The position numbers and the translations under genes were made by a program. 64,000 nucleotides of DNA from Sphingomonas_Q fennica_A (GTDB taxonomy: Bacteria; Pseudomonadota; Alphaproteobacteria; Sphingomonadales; Sphingomonadaceae), in NCBI GenBank assembly GCA_036946415.1, contig JAQIJD010000013.1:13560-77559 (forward strand), in the 5' to 3' direction. Positions 46,110 to 55,664 of this stretch are shown here, in pieces. The notes beneath the pieces were generated by a model. The model worked only from the letters and a program-made list of their open reading frames with translations, searched no databases and had not been told where the DNA came from. Each line of letters opens with the position of its first letter. Within the stretch, counting starts at the first letter, position 1.

Positions 46110-47579
46110 TCAGGCGACGGGTTCCGCCGCCTGGCGGGATACGGTAAAGTCCTGATCCTGCAAGAAAACTCCCTGCCGCCGCAATTCGCGCTGCAACGCT
46201 GCGATGTCGAGCGCGCGCGGCGCGACGCCGGCGCCCACCGCCAGTGCCGCGGCGGCGCCCGCCGCCTGCCCCGTCAGCCAGCATTGCGGTATCTCGCGCA
46301 TGAAGCCGTGCGAATTGGCGTCGCAGCTGATGTGCCGCCCGCCCGCCAGCAGCCCGTCCAGCCGCCGCGGCACCAGCGCGCCGTAGGGCACAGAGATGAC
46401 CGGATAGCGCAGCGACATGGACGGGCTGACCCCGATCTCGTCCGGCAGGGCTACGCCGTCCGCCCACTGGCTGCGCCGCACCGCGCCCGTCCCGCCCAGC
46501 CGCCGGGTGTGCCGCACGCCAAGCTGCGGCGCGCTTTGCAGCATATAGGCCTGCTCGAAGCCGGGTGCTTCGGCGCGGAAGAAGTCGCAATGCGTCTGCA
46601 TGAAGCGGTGCGAGCGGATCTCCAGCTCGGTCTGGTCGTCCACATCGAGCGCGGACAGGCCGGACTGGCGCGGCCCCAGGAACAGGGCGATGTCGTTCCG
46701 CCAAGAGACATAGGGCGGCTGGAAGAAGCCCAGCCGCTCGCGGCCCAGCCTGGCGAACTCGGCATATTGTGCGGGCTGGGTGCCGCGAAAGGCGAGCCAG
46801 CGGTCCATGTCGACGCCGCCCAGCATGAAGCCGGTATTGGCGCTGTGATGGACGTCGCCCTCCTCGATATCGGTGTCGAAGTCCGCGCCGGCGCGGGCGA
46901 AAACGTCGCCGTCGCCGGTGGTGTCGACCACCACCTTGGCGCGGATCGCCTGCCGCCCCGCCTTGGATTCGAACACCACGCCGCGCACCGCGCCGTCGGA
47001 CACGATCGGCACCGCCGCCCAGCTGTGGAAGACGAGGCGCACGCCCTTCTCCAGCAGCATCTCCTGGCTGACGAGCTTCAGCCGCTCGGGATCGAGCGTG
47101 GGCGACCAGCAGACCGTGCCGTGGAAGGCCGCCGTCCGCTGGCCCCAGTAGCTCGCCTTCTGCGGATCGCGCGAACCCCAGTCGGCGCGCGGCGGCCCGG
47201 CCACCCCCGCCTCGGGCATCCGGGCGAACACGTCGACCGCAAAGCCCTGGATCACCTGCCGGCCGGTCCAGTCGGTCATCCGGTCGATCCAGATGACGAG
47301 GCCGCCGGTCGAAAGCCCGCCCAGATGGTTGTAGCGCTCCATCAGCACCACCTCGGCCCCGGCCTGCGCCGCGCCCCACGCCGCCGCCGTCCCCGCCGGC
47401 CCGCCGCCGACCACCAGCACGTCGCATTCGTGATAGACGGGGATGTCGCGGCCCGGCTCGTAATGCGTGCCGGTGCCGTTGGCCGGCGGCAGCTGGCGCC
47501 GCCCCGTCTCGAACAGGTCGGATGCGAGGAAACGGTCCTCGCTCTGCCGGACCTGTCTGATCTGGGGCTGATCTGTCAC
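46110..47579 (-). CDS. FAD-dependent oxidoreductase
   Basis: 489 aa. Dinucleotide motif CDVLVVGGGPAGTAAAWGAAQAGAEVVLMER, the second FAD motif VVVDTTGDGDVFARAGAD and a C-terminal GLLAGGRHISCD...PQCWLTGQAAG, as in the PF12831-type FAD oxidoreductases. Soluble and cytoplasmic (no signal seen). Belongs to a set with the TonB receptor downstream and LysR upstream; likely catabolic. Substrate unknown. Confidence 0.9.
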   Translation of the reverse strand: MTDQPQIRQVRQSEDRFLASDLFETGRRQLPPANGTGTHYEPGRDIPVYHECDVLVVGGGPAGTAAAWGAAQAGAEVVLMERYNHLGGLSTGGLVIWIDRMTDWTGRQVIQGFAVDVFARMPEAGVAGPPRADWGSRDPQKASYWGQRTAAFHGTVCWSPTLDPERLKLVSQEMLLEKGVRLVFHSWAAVPIVSDGAVRGVVFESKAGRQAIRAKVVVDTTGDGDVFARAGADFDTDIEEGDVHHSANTGFMLGGVDMDRWLAFRGTQPAQYAEFARLGRERLGFFQPPYVSWRNDIALFLGPRQSGLSALDVDDQTELEIRSHRFMQTHCDFFRAEAPGFEQAYMLQSAPQLGVRHTRRLGGTGAVRRSQWADGVALPDEIGVSPSMSLRYPVISVPYGALVPRRLDGLLAGGRHISCDANSHGFMREIPQCWLTGQAAGAAAALAVGAGVAPRALDIAALQRELRRQGVFLQDQDFTVSRQAAEPVA

Positions 47580-47755
47580 GATGCAAAACCTTCGTTGATC
47601 GACCGCGCGTGGTCGTACGCGCAGGGGAACGCCCCATCGGCTGCCTGCCGCCTCGCGGGCCTTGCGGCGCGCTTTAGGCGCGCCGGGATTTGCTAGAAAG
47701 CTACGTTATCGCCACATCAGCTTTCGCGAACCGCGAACAATTCCGGCGATGCCGT

Positions 47756-48670
47756 TCAGATCGCCCAATCTACCGCCGCCGGCCCCCGCTCCCACGGCGG
47801 CGTCCGCGTATAGTCGCGCATCTCGTCGACCAGCAGCTGGACGATCGGCTGATCGGCCTTCTTGCTGGGGATCAGCGCCTTCAGCCCCATCGGCTTGACC
47901 GGATAGGCCGGCAGCAGCGCCAGCAGCCGCCGCTCCGCCAGCGCCTTGCCGGCCACGAAGTCGGGCAGGATGGTCACGCCGCGCCCCCGGCACGCGGCGT
48001 CATGCAATACCCCGGATTCGTTGACGGTGAACCGACTGCGCACGGACACGCTGACCTCCCCGTCGCCATCCACGAACACCCAATGCGATCCCGTCGACTG
48101 GAGGCAGATGCATTCGTGCGCCACCAGATCGCGCGGATGCCCCGGCATCCCGTGCGCGGCGACATAGTCCGGCGAGGCGACCAGCGTCCGCGGATAGGGG
48201 CACAGCGGCACGTCGACGATATCGACGTAGGAGATCGGCTGCGCGCCGAGCGCGATGTCGAAACCGTCCTCGATCGGGTTCACCGATCGATCCAGCAGCA
48301 CCAGATCGATCGATATCTCCGGATGGCGTTGCTGGAACTCGATGAAGAAGCGCCCCATGAAGGCGAGCGCGATCGTCGTCGGCGATTTTATGCGCAGCGT
48401 GCCTTCCAGCGGCCGCCCGCGCGCGCCGCGCAGCGCCTCGTCCATCTCCTGCACCAGAATGCGGAAGCGGGGCAGGATGCGCGATCCGGCGGTGGTGATC
48501 GCAACCTTGCGGGTCGTCCGCTCGAACAGCCGCACGCCCATCTCGTCCTCGAGCCGCGCGATCCGCTTGGATACGATCGAAGGCGCCACGCCGAGCTTCC
48601 GGGCGGCGGCCGAAAGGCTGCCGGCATCGGCGATCGCCAGAAAGGCGCGGATATTCAGCAGCGTGTCCAT
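47756..48670 (-). CDS. LysR family transcriptional regulator
   Basis: 304 aa. N-terminal HTH MDTLLNIRAFLAIADAGSLSAAARKLGVAPSIVSKRIARLE, then the effector-binding domain. Same strand as and 176 bp upstream of the FAD oxidoreductase, which it probably regulates. Start at MDTLLNI; a longer frame to 48697 is less likely. Confidence 0.92.
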   Translation of the reverse strand: MDTLLNIRAFLAIADAGSLSAAARKLGVAPSIVSKRIARLEDEMGVRLFERTTRKVAITTAGSRILPRFRILVQEMDEALRGARGRPLEGTLRIKSPTTIALAFMGRFFIEFQQRHPEISIDLVLLDRSVNPIEDGFDIALGAQPISYVDIVDVPLCPYPRTLVASPDYVAAHGMPGHPRDLVAHECICLQSTGSHWVFVDGDGEVSVSVRSRFTVNESGVLHDAACRGRGVTILPDFVAGKALAERRLLALLPAYPVKPMGLKALIPSKKADQPIVQLLVDEMRDYTRTPPWERGPAAVDWAI

Positions 48671-48730
48671 AAGGCCGGGTCTGCCAGCGGCGGCCACCGA
48701 GGTCGAGCCATCGTCGCGCCGGCCCCGCCG

Positions 48731-49111
48731 CTACGTCCGGCGCGCGCCCGGCCGCGACGCGAGGCGATCCAGCGCATCGGCATTGGCGCGGCCCCAGCCA
48801 TAGAGCAGCTCGACCGGTTCCACGAAGCGCCGCCCCAGTTCGGTCAGGCTATATTCCACCATCGGCGGGATCGTGCTCACGACATGGCGGTCCAGCAGCC
48901 CGCTCGCCTCCATGCTCCGCACCGTCTGGGTCAGCATCTTCTTGGAGATGCCCGGCAGGCTGCGGTGCAGCACGCCGCTGCGCGCCGTCCCGCCGTGGCG
49001 GGCGTGCAGCGTGTGGAGCACCATGCTGGTCCATTTGGTGGCGAACAGGTCCAGCACGCGGCGCGGCGCGCAATCCTCCCGCCATTCTTCCTCGGGGGTG
49101 CCGGGTCGCAT
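48731..49111 (-). CDS. HxlR family transcriptional regulator
   Basis: 126 aa winged helix. CAPRRVLDLFATKWTSMVLHTL, GISKKMLTQTVRSMEASGLLDR and YSLTELGRRFVEPVE are the HxlR signatures; the Cys near the N-terminus may sense electrophiles. Divergent from the SDR gene with a 91-bp gap, so likely its regulator. Confidence 0.93.
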   Translation of the reverse strand: MRPGTPEEEWREDCAPRRVLDLFATKWTSMVLHTLHARHGGTARSGVLHRSLPGISKKMLTQTVRSMEASGLLDRHVVSTIPPMVEYSLTELGRRFVEPVELLYGWGRANADALDRLASRPGARRT

Positions 49112-49202
49112 GTGGTTACCTCCTGGTGCCTGGGGGCGTGAACGGTGCCGTCTGGAAGCGTCGCGGCGGCGTGCCTAGTTCCCGTCCCGCAAGGAGACGG
49201 AC

Positions 49203-50264
49203 ATGGCGAAGACGGCATTGGTGGTGGGCGCGAGCGGGATCGTCGGCCAAGCGACGGCGGCGCTGCTGGTCGAGGAAGGCTGGACGGTGCACGGCCTCGC
49301 CCGGCGGCCCGCAGCCCAACGGGGCGTGCAGCCCCTCGTGGCGGACCTGCGGGACGCGGGCGGGACGGCGGCGGCGCTCGGCGATATCGCGCCGGATGCG
49401 GTCTTCATCACCACCTGGGCCCGGCAGGACAGCGAGGCGGAGAATATCCGCGTCAACGGCGCGATGGTGCGCAATCTGCTGGATGTCCTGCCGAAGCCCG
49501 GCGCGCCGCGCCACGTCGCGCTCGTCACCGGCCTGAAACATTATCTGGGGCCGTTCGAAGCCTATGGGAAAGGCACGCTGCCGCAGACCCCGTTCCGCGA
49601 GGAGCAGGGCCGGCTCGATATCGAGAATTTCTATTATGCGCAGGAAGACGCGGTGTTCGCCGCCGCCGCGCGCGACGGTTTCACCTGGAGCGTGCACCGC
49701 CCGCATACCGTGATCGGCCTCGCGGTCGGCAATGCCATGAACATGGGCACGACCCTCGCCGCTTATGCGACGTTGTGTCGGGAGCGCGGCCGACCGTTCG
49801 TCTTCCCCGGATCGGCCGTCCAATGGTCCGGGCTGACCGACATGACCGACGCCGGCCAGCTGGCGCGCCATTTGCTGTGGGCGGCGGAGACCGCAGGCGC
49901 GCACGATCAGGCGTTCAACGTCGTCAACGGCGATGTCTTCCGCTGGCAATGGATGTGGCACCGCATCGCCGGCTGGTTCGGGATCGAGGCGGTGCCGTTC
50001 GACGGCACCGTCCGGCCGCTCGAACGACAGATGGCCGACGACGCCGACCTGTGGCGCGCAATCGCCGCGCGCGACGGACTGGCGGAGCCGGACCTCGCCC
50101 GGCTCGCCTCCCCCTGGCATACGGATGCCGATCTCGGCCGGCCGATCGAGGTCGTGACCGACATGAGCAAGAGCCGCCGCCTGGGCTTCACCGCCTACCA
50201 GCCGACCGACGATGCGTTCTTCGCGCTCTTCGCCAGGCTCCGCGCGGCCCGCCTGATCCCGTGA
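49203..50264 (+). CDS. SDR-family reductase, PRISE-like (progesterone 5-beta-reductase type)
   Basis: 353 aa. NAD(P) motif ALVVGASGIVGQATAALL, then VTGLKHYLGPFEAYGKG (the KHYxGPF motif of PRISE enzymes), NFYYAQEDAVF with the catalytic Tyr, and HRPHTVIGLAVGNAMN. PRISE enzymes reduce enone C=C bonds; the physiological substrate here is unknown. Possibly an electrophile-responsive enone reductase. Confidence 0.88.
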   Translation: MAKTALVVGASGIVGQATAALLVEEGWTVHGLARRPAAQRGVQPLVADLRDAGGTAAALGDIAPDAVFITTWARQDSEAENIRVNGAMVRNLLDVLPKPGAPRHVALVTGLKHYLGPFEAYGKGTLPQTPFREEQGRLDIENFYYAQEDAVFAAAARDGFTWSVHRPHTVIGLAVGNAMNMGTTLAAYATLCRERGRPFVFPGSAVQWSGLTDMTDAGQLARHLLWAAETAGAHDQAFNVVNGDVFRWQWMWHRIAGWFGIEAVPFDGTVRPLERQMADDADLWRAIAARDGLAEPDLARLASPWHTDADLGRPIEVVTDMSKSRRLGFTAYQPTDDAFFALFARLRAARLIP

Positions 50265-50272
50265 GGCCCGCG

Positions 50273-50509
50273 ATGACCGATCCGAAGGCCACGACCCTGT
50301 CCCTGCTCGCCAGCCGGGCACCGGGCGCCACCATCTGCCCGAGCGAGGTCGCCCGCGCGATCGCGACGGACTGGCGCGGCGCGATGCCCGCCGTCCACGC
50401 CGCCATCGACGATCTGGTCGCGGACGGTCTGGTGCGGTTGAGCTGGAAGGGCGAACCGCAGGCGACGCGATCGGGGCCGTACCGGATCGGTCGTCCGGAC
50501 GACGATTGA
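50273..50509 (+). CDS. DUF3253 domain protein
   Basis: 78 aa. TICPSEVARAIATDWRGAMPAVHAAIDDLVADGLVRLSWKG is the DUF3253 winged-helix-like pattern; function unknown. 8 bp after the SDR, probably one transcript. Confidence 0.85.
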   Translation: MTDPKATTLSLLASRAPGATICPSEVARAIATDWRGAMPAVHAAIDDLVADGLVRLSWKGEPQATRSGPYRIGRPDDD

Positions 50510-50555
50510 CGCCGCCCCTCTCCCACGCCGATCGCCGCTGCGCTATCGCGCGGCG

Positions 50556-50810
50556 ATGGCGAGGAAGAAGCGCTATCTGACAGCGACGATGGCCGACGGC
50601 TACGTCAAGACGATCGGCCCGACGTCCGCGCCGTTCACGCATTATTGGCGGATCGTCGCCTATCGGCACGATGGCAAGACCGCGGTGTTCTGGGGCCATG
50701 TCACGTCCGCGAAGGAGGCCGCGAGCAAGCGGGCGCTGGCAACGCAGGCGGCCGGGCGCCACGGCTGGGAACGCTTCGACTTCGAGATCGCCGAACTCCG
50801 CGAACACTGA
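50556..50810 (+). CDS. hypothetical protein (84 aa)
   Basis: MARKKRYLTATMADGYVKTIGPTSAPFTHYWRIVAYRHDGK..., basic, alpha/beta mix, not recognised. Codon use and length are plausible for a gene; no neighbour suggests a role. Confidence 0.6.
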   Translation: MARKKRYLTATMADGYVKTIGPTSAPFTHYWRIVAYRHDGKTAVFWGHVTSAKEAASKRALATQAAGRHGWERFDFEIAELREH

Positions 50811-50886
50811 CGCCCCCGGGCGGTGGTGGGGGGCGCTCCGCCACACCCGCCCTTGACCCGGCGGCGCCCGGCCTCGACAACGCCCC

Positions 50887-52812
50887 ATGATCAAGCCTTT
50901 CCTCGCCACCGTCGCGCTGTTCGCGCTCGCCACCGCCACCACCGCGCAGATCGCGCCCACGCGGCAGGTCGGCACCGCCACGCTGTCCGGCGTCCCCGAA
51001 ATCCCGGCCGACGTGCGCGCGGCGGTGCAGCGTTACCAGAACAGCCGCGCCGCGCAGTTCGAGGATTGGCTGCCCGACGGCTCGATGCTGATCGCCACGC
51101 GCTTCGGCGCGACGCAGCAATTGCATCACGTCGCCGCCCCCGGCGGCGCGCGCCGGCAGATCACCTTCGGGGCCGAGCCGATCGCCGGCGCGACGACGAT
51201 CCCCGGCAGCGACCGGTTCGTGATGACGCACGACACGGGCGGGGACGAATGGTTCCAGCTCGCCACGCGCGGCCTGACCGGCGTGGCGACGCCGCTGACC
51301 GAGCCGGGCACGCGCAACCAGACGCCGGTCTTCAGCAAGGACGGCGCGCTGATGGCCTGGGTGCAATCGACCAGGGGCAGCGCGGCGCACACGATCCTGG
51401 GGCTCGACCCCAAGGCCGGCGGCACCCCGCGCACGCTCTATCGGTCTGACGGCGCGGTGGCGCCCGCCGATATCGCGCCCGGCGGCGGGCGGCTGCTGTT
51501 CGTGCGCAGCCTCTCCAACCGCGAAGACCAATTGTTCGAGCTGGACCTCGCCCGCGGGCAGGCGCGCCGCATCGCGCCGAAGGCCGGGGCCGCGGTCTAT
51601 ACCCACCCGCGCTACCTCCCCGGCGGCGACCGGCTGATCGCGATTTCCGACGGCGGCAGCGATACGACGCGGCTGGTCGAGATCGACCTCGCCAGCGGCG
51701 CGCAGACCGTGCTGACCCCGGACCTGAAGTGGGACGTCGAAAGCTACGACCTGTCGGACGACGGCCGCGTGCTCGCTTATGCCGTGAACGAGGACGGCTT
51801 CTCAAAAGTGGTGGTGCAGGATCGCGTCACCCGCCGCGCGCTGCCGCAACCGGCCCTGCCGCGGGGCGTGCTGACGGCGCTGAAATTCTCGCCCGACGGC
51901 CGGACCCTCGCGATCGGCCTGACGGCGGCGACCTCGCCCGGCGACGTGTGGAGCTGGCCCGTGGCGGGCGGCGACCTGACCCGCTGGACCATGTCCGAAC
52001 TGGGCGAACTCGATCCCGCAGCCCTGGCCGAACCGGAACTGGTGCGGTTCCGGTCATTCGACGGCCTGTCGGTGCCCGCCTTCGTCTATCGGCCGAAGGG
52101 GGTGGCGGCGGACACGCGCACGCCGGTCATCATCGACATCCACGGCGGCCCGGAAGCGCAGACCCGCCCGGTCTGGAATTACGGCGCGCAATATTTCGCC
52201 GATGTGCTGAAGGCGACGGTGATCCTGCCCAACGTCCGCGGCAGCGACGGCTATGGCAAGCGCTACCTGAACCTGGACAATGGCGCCAAGCGCGAGGATT
52301 CGGTCAAGGACATCGGTGCCCTGCTCGACTGGATCGGCACGCAGCCGGGCCTCGATGCCGGCCGCGTCGCGGTCTACGGCCAATCCTATGGCGGCTATAT
52401 GAGCCTTGCCGTGATGACGCATTATTCGGACCGGCTGGTCGGCGGGGTCGAGCGCTACGGCATCAGCGACTGGAACACCTTCCTCCAGAACACCGAAGCC
52501 TATCGCCGCGACAACCGCCGCGCGGAATATGGCGACGAGCGCGATCCGCAGATGCGGGCGATCCTGACGCGGATATCGCCGATCGCCAATGTCGGGCGGA
52601 TCACCAGGCCGATGCTGGTGATGCAGGGCGCCAACGACCCGCGCGTGCCGCAGTCGGAATCCGATCAGGTCGTGGCGCGGCTACGCGCCAACGGCAACGA
52701 CACCTGGTATGTGCTGTTCGCCGACGAGGGGCATGGCTTCCTGAAGAAGCCCAACAACGATCTGCGGCGCGAGGTGGAGACGGTGTTCCTGCGGAAACTG
52801 TTCGCGCGATAG
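50887..52812 (+). CDS. S9 family prolyl oligopeptidase-type peptidase, exported
   Basis: 641 aa. Signal peptide LATVALFALATATTAQ, beta-propeller repeats (TRNQTPVFSKDGALMAWV; LKFSPDGRTLAIGL), and an alpha/beta hydrolase with the catalytic triad: Ser in VYGQSYGGYMSL, Asp in QGANDPRVP, His in DEGHGF. Probably a periplasmic dipeptidyl/acyl-peptide hydrolase. Confidence 0.95.
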   Translation: MIKPFLATVALFALATATTAQIAPTRQVGTATLSGVPEIPADVRAAVQRYQNSRAAQFEDWLPDGSMLIATRFGATQQLHHVAAPGGARRQITFGAEPIAGATTIPGSDRFVMTHDTGGDEWFQLATRGLTGVATPLTEPGTRNQTPVFSKDGALMAWVQSTRGSAAHTILGLDPKAGGTPRTLYRSDGAVAPADIAPGGGRLLFVRSLSNREDQLFELDLARGQARRIAPKAGAAVYTHPRYLPGGDRLIAISDGGSDTTRLVEIDLASGAQTVLTPDLKWDVESYDLSDDGRVLAYAVNEDGFSKVVVQDRVTRRALPQPALPRGVLTALKFSPDGRTLAIGLTAATSPGDVWSWPVAGGDLTRWTMSELGELDPAALAEPELVRFRSFDGLSVPAFVYRPKGVAADTRTPVIIDIHGGPEAQTRPVWNYGAQYFADVLKATVILPNVRGSDGYGKRYLNLDNGAKREDSVKDIGALLDWIGTQPGLDAGRVAVYGQSYGGYMSLAVMTHYSDRLVGGVERYGISDWNTFLQNTEAYRRDNRRAEYGDERDPQMRAILTRISPIANVGRITRPMLVMQGANDPRVPQSESDQVVARLRANGNDTWYVLFADEGHGFLKKPNNDLRREVETVFLRKLFAR

Positions 52813-52824
52813 TCGCGGCAACCT

Positions 52825-54291
52825 CTATCCGCCGATCGCCTTCTGCCGCCGCCGCTGCACCGACGATCCCAGCCCGATCGCCTCGCGATATTTGGCGACC
52901 GTGCGCCGCGCGATGGCGAAGCCTTCGGCGGTGAGCAGGTCGACGAGGGCGTCGTCCGACAGGATCGCCTTCGGCTCCTCGGCCGCGATCAGGCGGGCGA
53001 TGCGGTCCTTCACCGCTTCGGCGGACGCGCCCTCGCCGTCCGCGCCACCCGCCGCCACGCCGCTGGTGAAGAAATATTTCAGCTCGAACAGGCCGCGCGG
53101 GCAGGCGAGATATTTGTTGGAGGTGACGCGGCTGACGGTCGATTCGTGCATGCCGATCGCGTCCGCCACCGTCTTCAGCGTCATCGGCTTCAGATGGCTG
53201 ACGCCATGGGCGAAGAAGCCCTCCTGCCTGACGACGATCTCGCCGGCCACCTTCAGGATCGTGCGGGCGCGCTGGTCGAGCGCCTTGACCAGCCAGGTCG
53301 CCGATTGCAGCCGCTCCGCCAGCCACGCGCGCGAGGCCTTGTCGGCGGCCCCCGCCGCCAGTTCCACATGATAATCGTGATTGACCAGCAGCCGCGGCAG
53401 CGTGCGCTGGTTGAGTTCGACGATCCAGCCGCCGCCGCGCCGCCGGACGATCACGTCGGGCGCCACCGTCTCGACCGGGGCGGCGTCATAGCGAAGGCCG
53501 GGTTTCGGATCATAGCCGCGCAATTCGCGCACCATGTCCGCCAGATCCTCCTCGTCCACCCCGCACAGCCGGCGCAGCTTGCCGAGCTGCCCCTGCGCCA
53601 GCAGATCGAGATTGGCGAGGAGCGCCGCCATCGCCGGATCGTACCGGTCCGCCTCGCGCGCCTGAAGCGCAAGGCATTCGCCGAGGCTGCGTGCGCCCAC
53701 CCCGGTCGGATCGAAGCCGTGGATGACCTCCAGGACGCGCTCGACCTGCGTCGCCTCCACCCCCAGCCGCGCGGCGGTCTCGGCGAGGTCGGCCGTCAGA
53801 TAGCCCGCCTCGTCGATCTGGTCGATCAGGTGCAGCGCGATCGTCCGGTCGGGGCCGGACAGCCGCTCGCCCGCCTGGAGGCCGAGATGATCGGCCAGGC
53901 TGGGCGCGGCGGCGGCGAGCAGATCGAGATCGGGCGCCTCGCCCGCCGCCTCGGCCGATTGGGCGCGATCGCCGGGGCCGTCGTGGTGGAAGGTCTCGGC
54001 GGCATAATCGGCGTCGAGCGGGGCGTCGGCCACCGCATCGCCCGCCTCGATCAGGCGATCGGCGGTGGCGGGTTCGGGCTCGGCCGCGTCGCGCGCCTCG
54101 GGCGGCGCTTCGGCCGGTCCGTCGTCCTCGCCGCCGCCCGCCTCGAGCAGCGGGTTGCGTTCGATCTCCTCGGCGAGGAACCCCTCGATCTCGAGGTTGG
54201 AGAGCGCCAGCAGCTTGATCGCCTGCTGCAATTGCGGCGTCATCACCAGCGACTGCGACTGGCGGAGGTCCAGGCGGGGCGCGAGGCTCAT
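52825..54291 (-). CDS. rpoN: RNA polymerase sigma-54 factor
   Basis: 488 aa. Region I MTPQLQQAIKLLALSNLEIEGFLAEEIERNPLL, an acidic region II, the core-binding domain, the HTH HESTVSRVTSNKYLACPRGLFELKYFF and the RpoN box ARRTVAKYREA. Last gene of the rnd-lptC-lptA-lptB-rpoN run; the usual hpf/ptsN partners are not downstream here. Confidence 0.97.
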   Translation of the reverse strand: MSLAPRLDLRQSQSLVMTPQLQQAIKLLALSNLEIEGFLAEEIERNPLLEAGGGEDDGPAEAPPEARDAAEPEPATADRLIEAGDAVADAPLDADYAAETFHHDGPGDRAQSAEAAGEAPDLDLLAAAAPSLADHLGLQAGERLSGPDRTIALHLIDQIDEAGYLTADLAETAARLGVEATQVERVLEVIHGFDPTGVGARSLGECLALQAREADRYDPAMAALLANLDLLAQGQLGKLRRLCGVDEEDLADMVRELRGYDPKPGLRYDAAPVETVAPDVIVRRRGGGWIVELNQRTLPRLLVNHDYHVELAAGAADKASRAWLAERLQSATWLVKALDQRARTILKVAGEIVVRQEGFFAHGVSHLKPMTLKTVADAIGMHESTVSRVTSNKYLACPRGLFELKYFFTSGVAAGGADGEGASAEAVKDRIARLIAAEEPKAILSDDALVDLLTAEGFAIARRTVAKYREAIGLGSSVQRRRQKAIGG

Positions 54292-54305
54292 CGGCGCGCC
54301 ATGCG

Positions 54306-55055
54306 CTACAGCGAGAAGCCCTCGCCCAGATAGAGCCGGCGCACATCCTCGTTGGCGACGAGATCGGCGGGGCTGCCCTGGAACAGCACGCGCCCGTCGT
54401 AGATGATGCAGGCGCGGTCGACGATGTCCAGCGTCTCGCGGACGTTGTGATCGGTGATGAGCACGCCGATCGAGCGGCGCTTCAGATCCTTCACCAGTTC
54501 GCGGATGTCGGAGATGGAGATGGGGTCGATGCCGGCGAACGGCTCGTCGAGCAGCATGATCGAGGGGTTGGCCGCCAGCGCGCGGGCGATTTCGGCGCGC
54601 CGCCGCTCGCCGCCCGAAAGCGCCATCGCCGCGCTGTCGCGCAATTTCTCGAGGTGGAACTCGCCGAGCAGCTCGTCCAGCCGCCGTTCGCGCGCGGCGG
54701 CATCGGGTTCGGCCATCTCCAGCACGGTGCGGATGTTCTGCGCCACCGTCAGCCCGCGGAAGATCGACGTCTCCTGCGGCAGATAGCCGAGGCCGAGGAT
54801 GGCGCGGCGATACATCGGCAGCCCGGTGATGTCGTCGCCGTCCAGCAGGATGCGGCCGGCGTCGGGGCGGGCGAGGCCCATGACCGAATAGAAGCAGGTC
54901 GTCTTGCCCGCGCCGTTCGGCCCCAGCAGACCCACCACCTCGCCACGCGCCACGGACAGCGAGACGTCGTGCAGCACCTGGCGCTTGTCATAGGCCTTGG
55001 CGATCGAGACGATCGAAAGCCCGGAGGGACGGTCTTGAAGGTCGCTGTCGGCCAT
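54306..55055 (-). CDS. lptB: LPS export ABC transporter ATP-binding protein
   Basis: 249 aa. Walker A LLGPNGAGKTTCFYSVMGL, Q-loop GYLPQETSIFRGLTV, signature LSGGERRRAEIARAL, Walker B IMLLDEPFAGIDP and H-loop LITDHNV. Powers LPS transport with LptFG. Start at MADSDLQ preferred; ATG at 55061 is close. 14 bp before rpoN. Confidence 0.97.
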   Translation of the reverse strand: MADSDLQDRPSGLSIVSIAKAYDKRQVLHDVSLSVARGEVVGLLGPNGAGKTTCFYSVMGLARPDAGRILLDGDDITGLPMYRRAILGLGYLPQETSIFRGLTVAQNIRTVLEMAEPDAAARERRLDELLGEFHLEKLRDSAAMALSGGERRRAEIARALAANPSIMLLDEPFAGIDPISISDIRELVKDLKRRSIGVLITDHNVRETLDIVDRACIIYDGRVLFQGSPADLVANEDVRRLYLGEGFSL

Positions 55056-55115
55056 CGGCATTCCTGTTTCCGGCACGGGCTTAGCCGCTGGGCGGGGCAG
55101 CGCCAAGGGCGCGGC

Positions 55116-55655
55116 TCAGCGATCCCGCTGCGGCACCGTGAAGCGGCCGGTGACGCGCCCGCCCCCGCCCGCGGCCCCGGCCTCCGCGCCGACGCGGTTG
55201 CCGTCCACGGTCGAGCGGCCGGTCGTCAGGTCGATCACCAGTCGCCCGCCGTTGACGCTGTTCGGCCCGCGCGTCAGGCGAACGTTGCCGATCAGCGTCA
55301 CCAGCCGGCGGTTGAGATCGTAGATGCCGCTGTTGCCGCGCGCCGTCTCGGTGGGCGAGGTGACGACGACGTTGCCGGCGGCGTCGATCCGCTGCACCTG
55401 CCGGTCCCCGCCGGCGGCGGAGGAATAAGCGACCGTCATCCGCGCCGCCTCGATCGTCATCTCCGCCTGGACGACGCGGACGTTGCCCGAAAAGACCGCC
55501 CGGTCGGCCCGATCCTGCAATTCGATGCGATCGGCCGAAACGTCGACGGGAGCGTTGCCATTGTGGTTGCGCAGCGCCGATGTCGCCTCCTGCGCGGCGG
55601 CGGGGGCCGCGGCGAGCAGCATCGTCAGCAGGATGGCGGCGTCGGGGCGGATCAT
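55116..55655 (-). CDS. lptA: LPS periplasmic transport protein LptA
   Basis: 179 aa. Signal LLTMLLAAAPAAAQ, then beta-jellyroll repeats VSADRIELQDRADRAVFSGNVRVVQAEMTI and GNVRLTRGPNSV. Forms the periplasmic LPS bridge. Located between lptC and lptB, the conserved order. Confidence 0.95.
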   Translation of the reverse strand: MIRPDAAILLTMLLAAAPAAAQEATSALRNHNGNAPVDVSADRIELQDRADRAVFSGNVRVVQAEMTIEAARMTVAYSSAAGGDRQVQRIDAAGNVVVTSPTETARGNSGIYDLNRRLVTLIGNVRLTRGPNSVNGGRLVIDLTTGRSTVDGNRVGAEAGAAGGGGRVTGRFTVPQRDR

Positions 55656-55664
55656 TGCCGCGCC

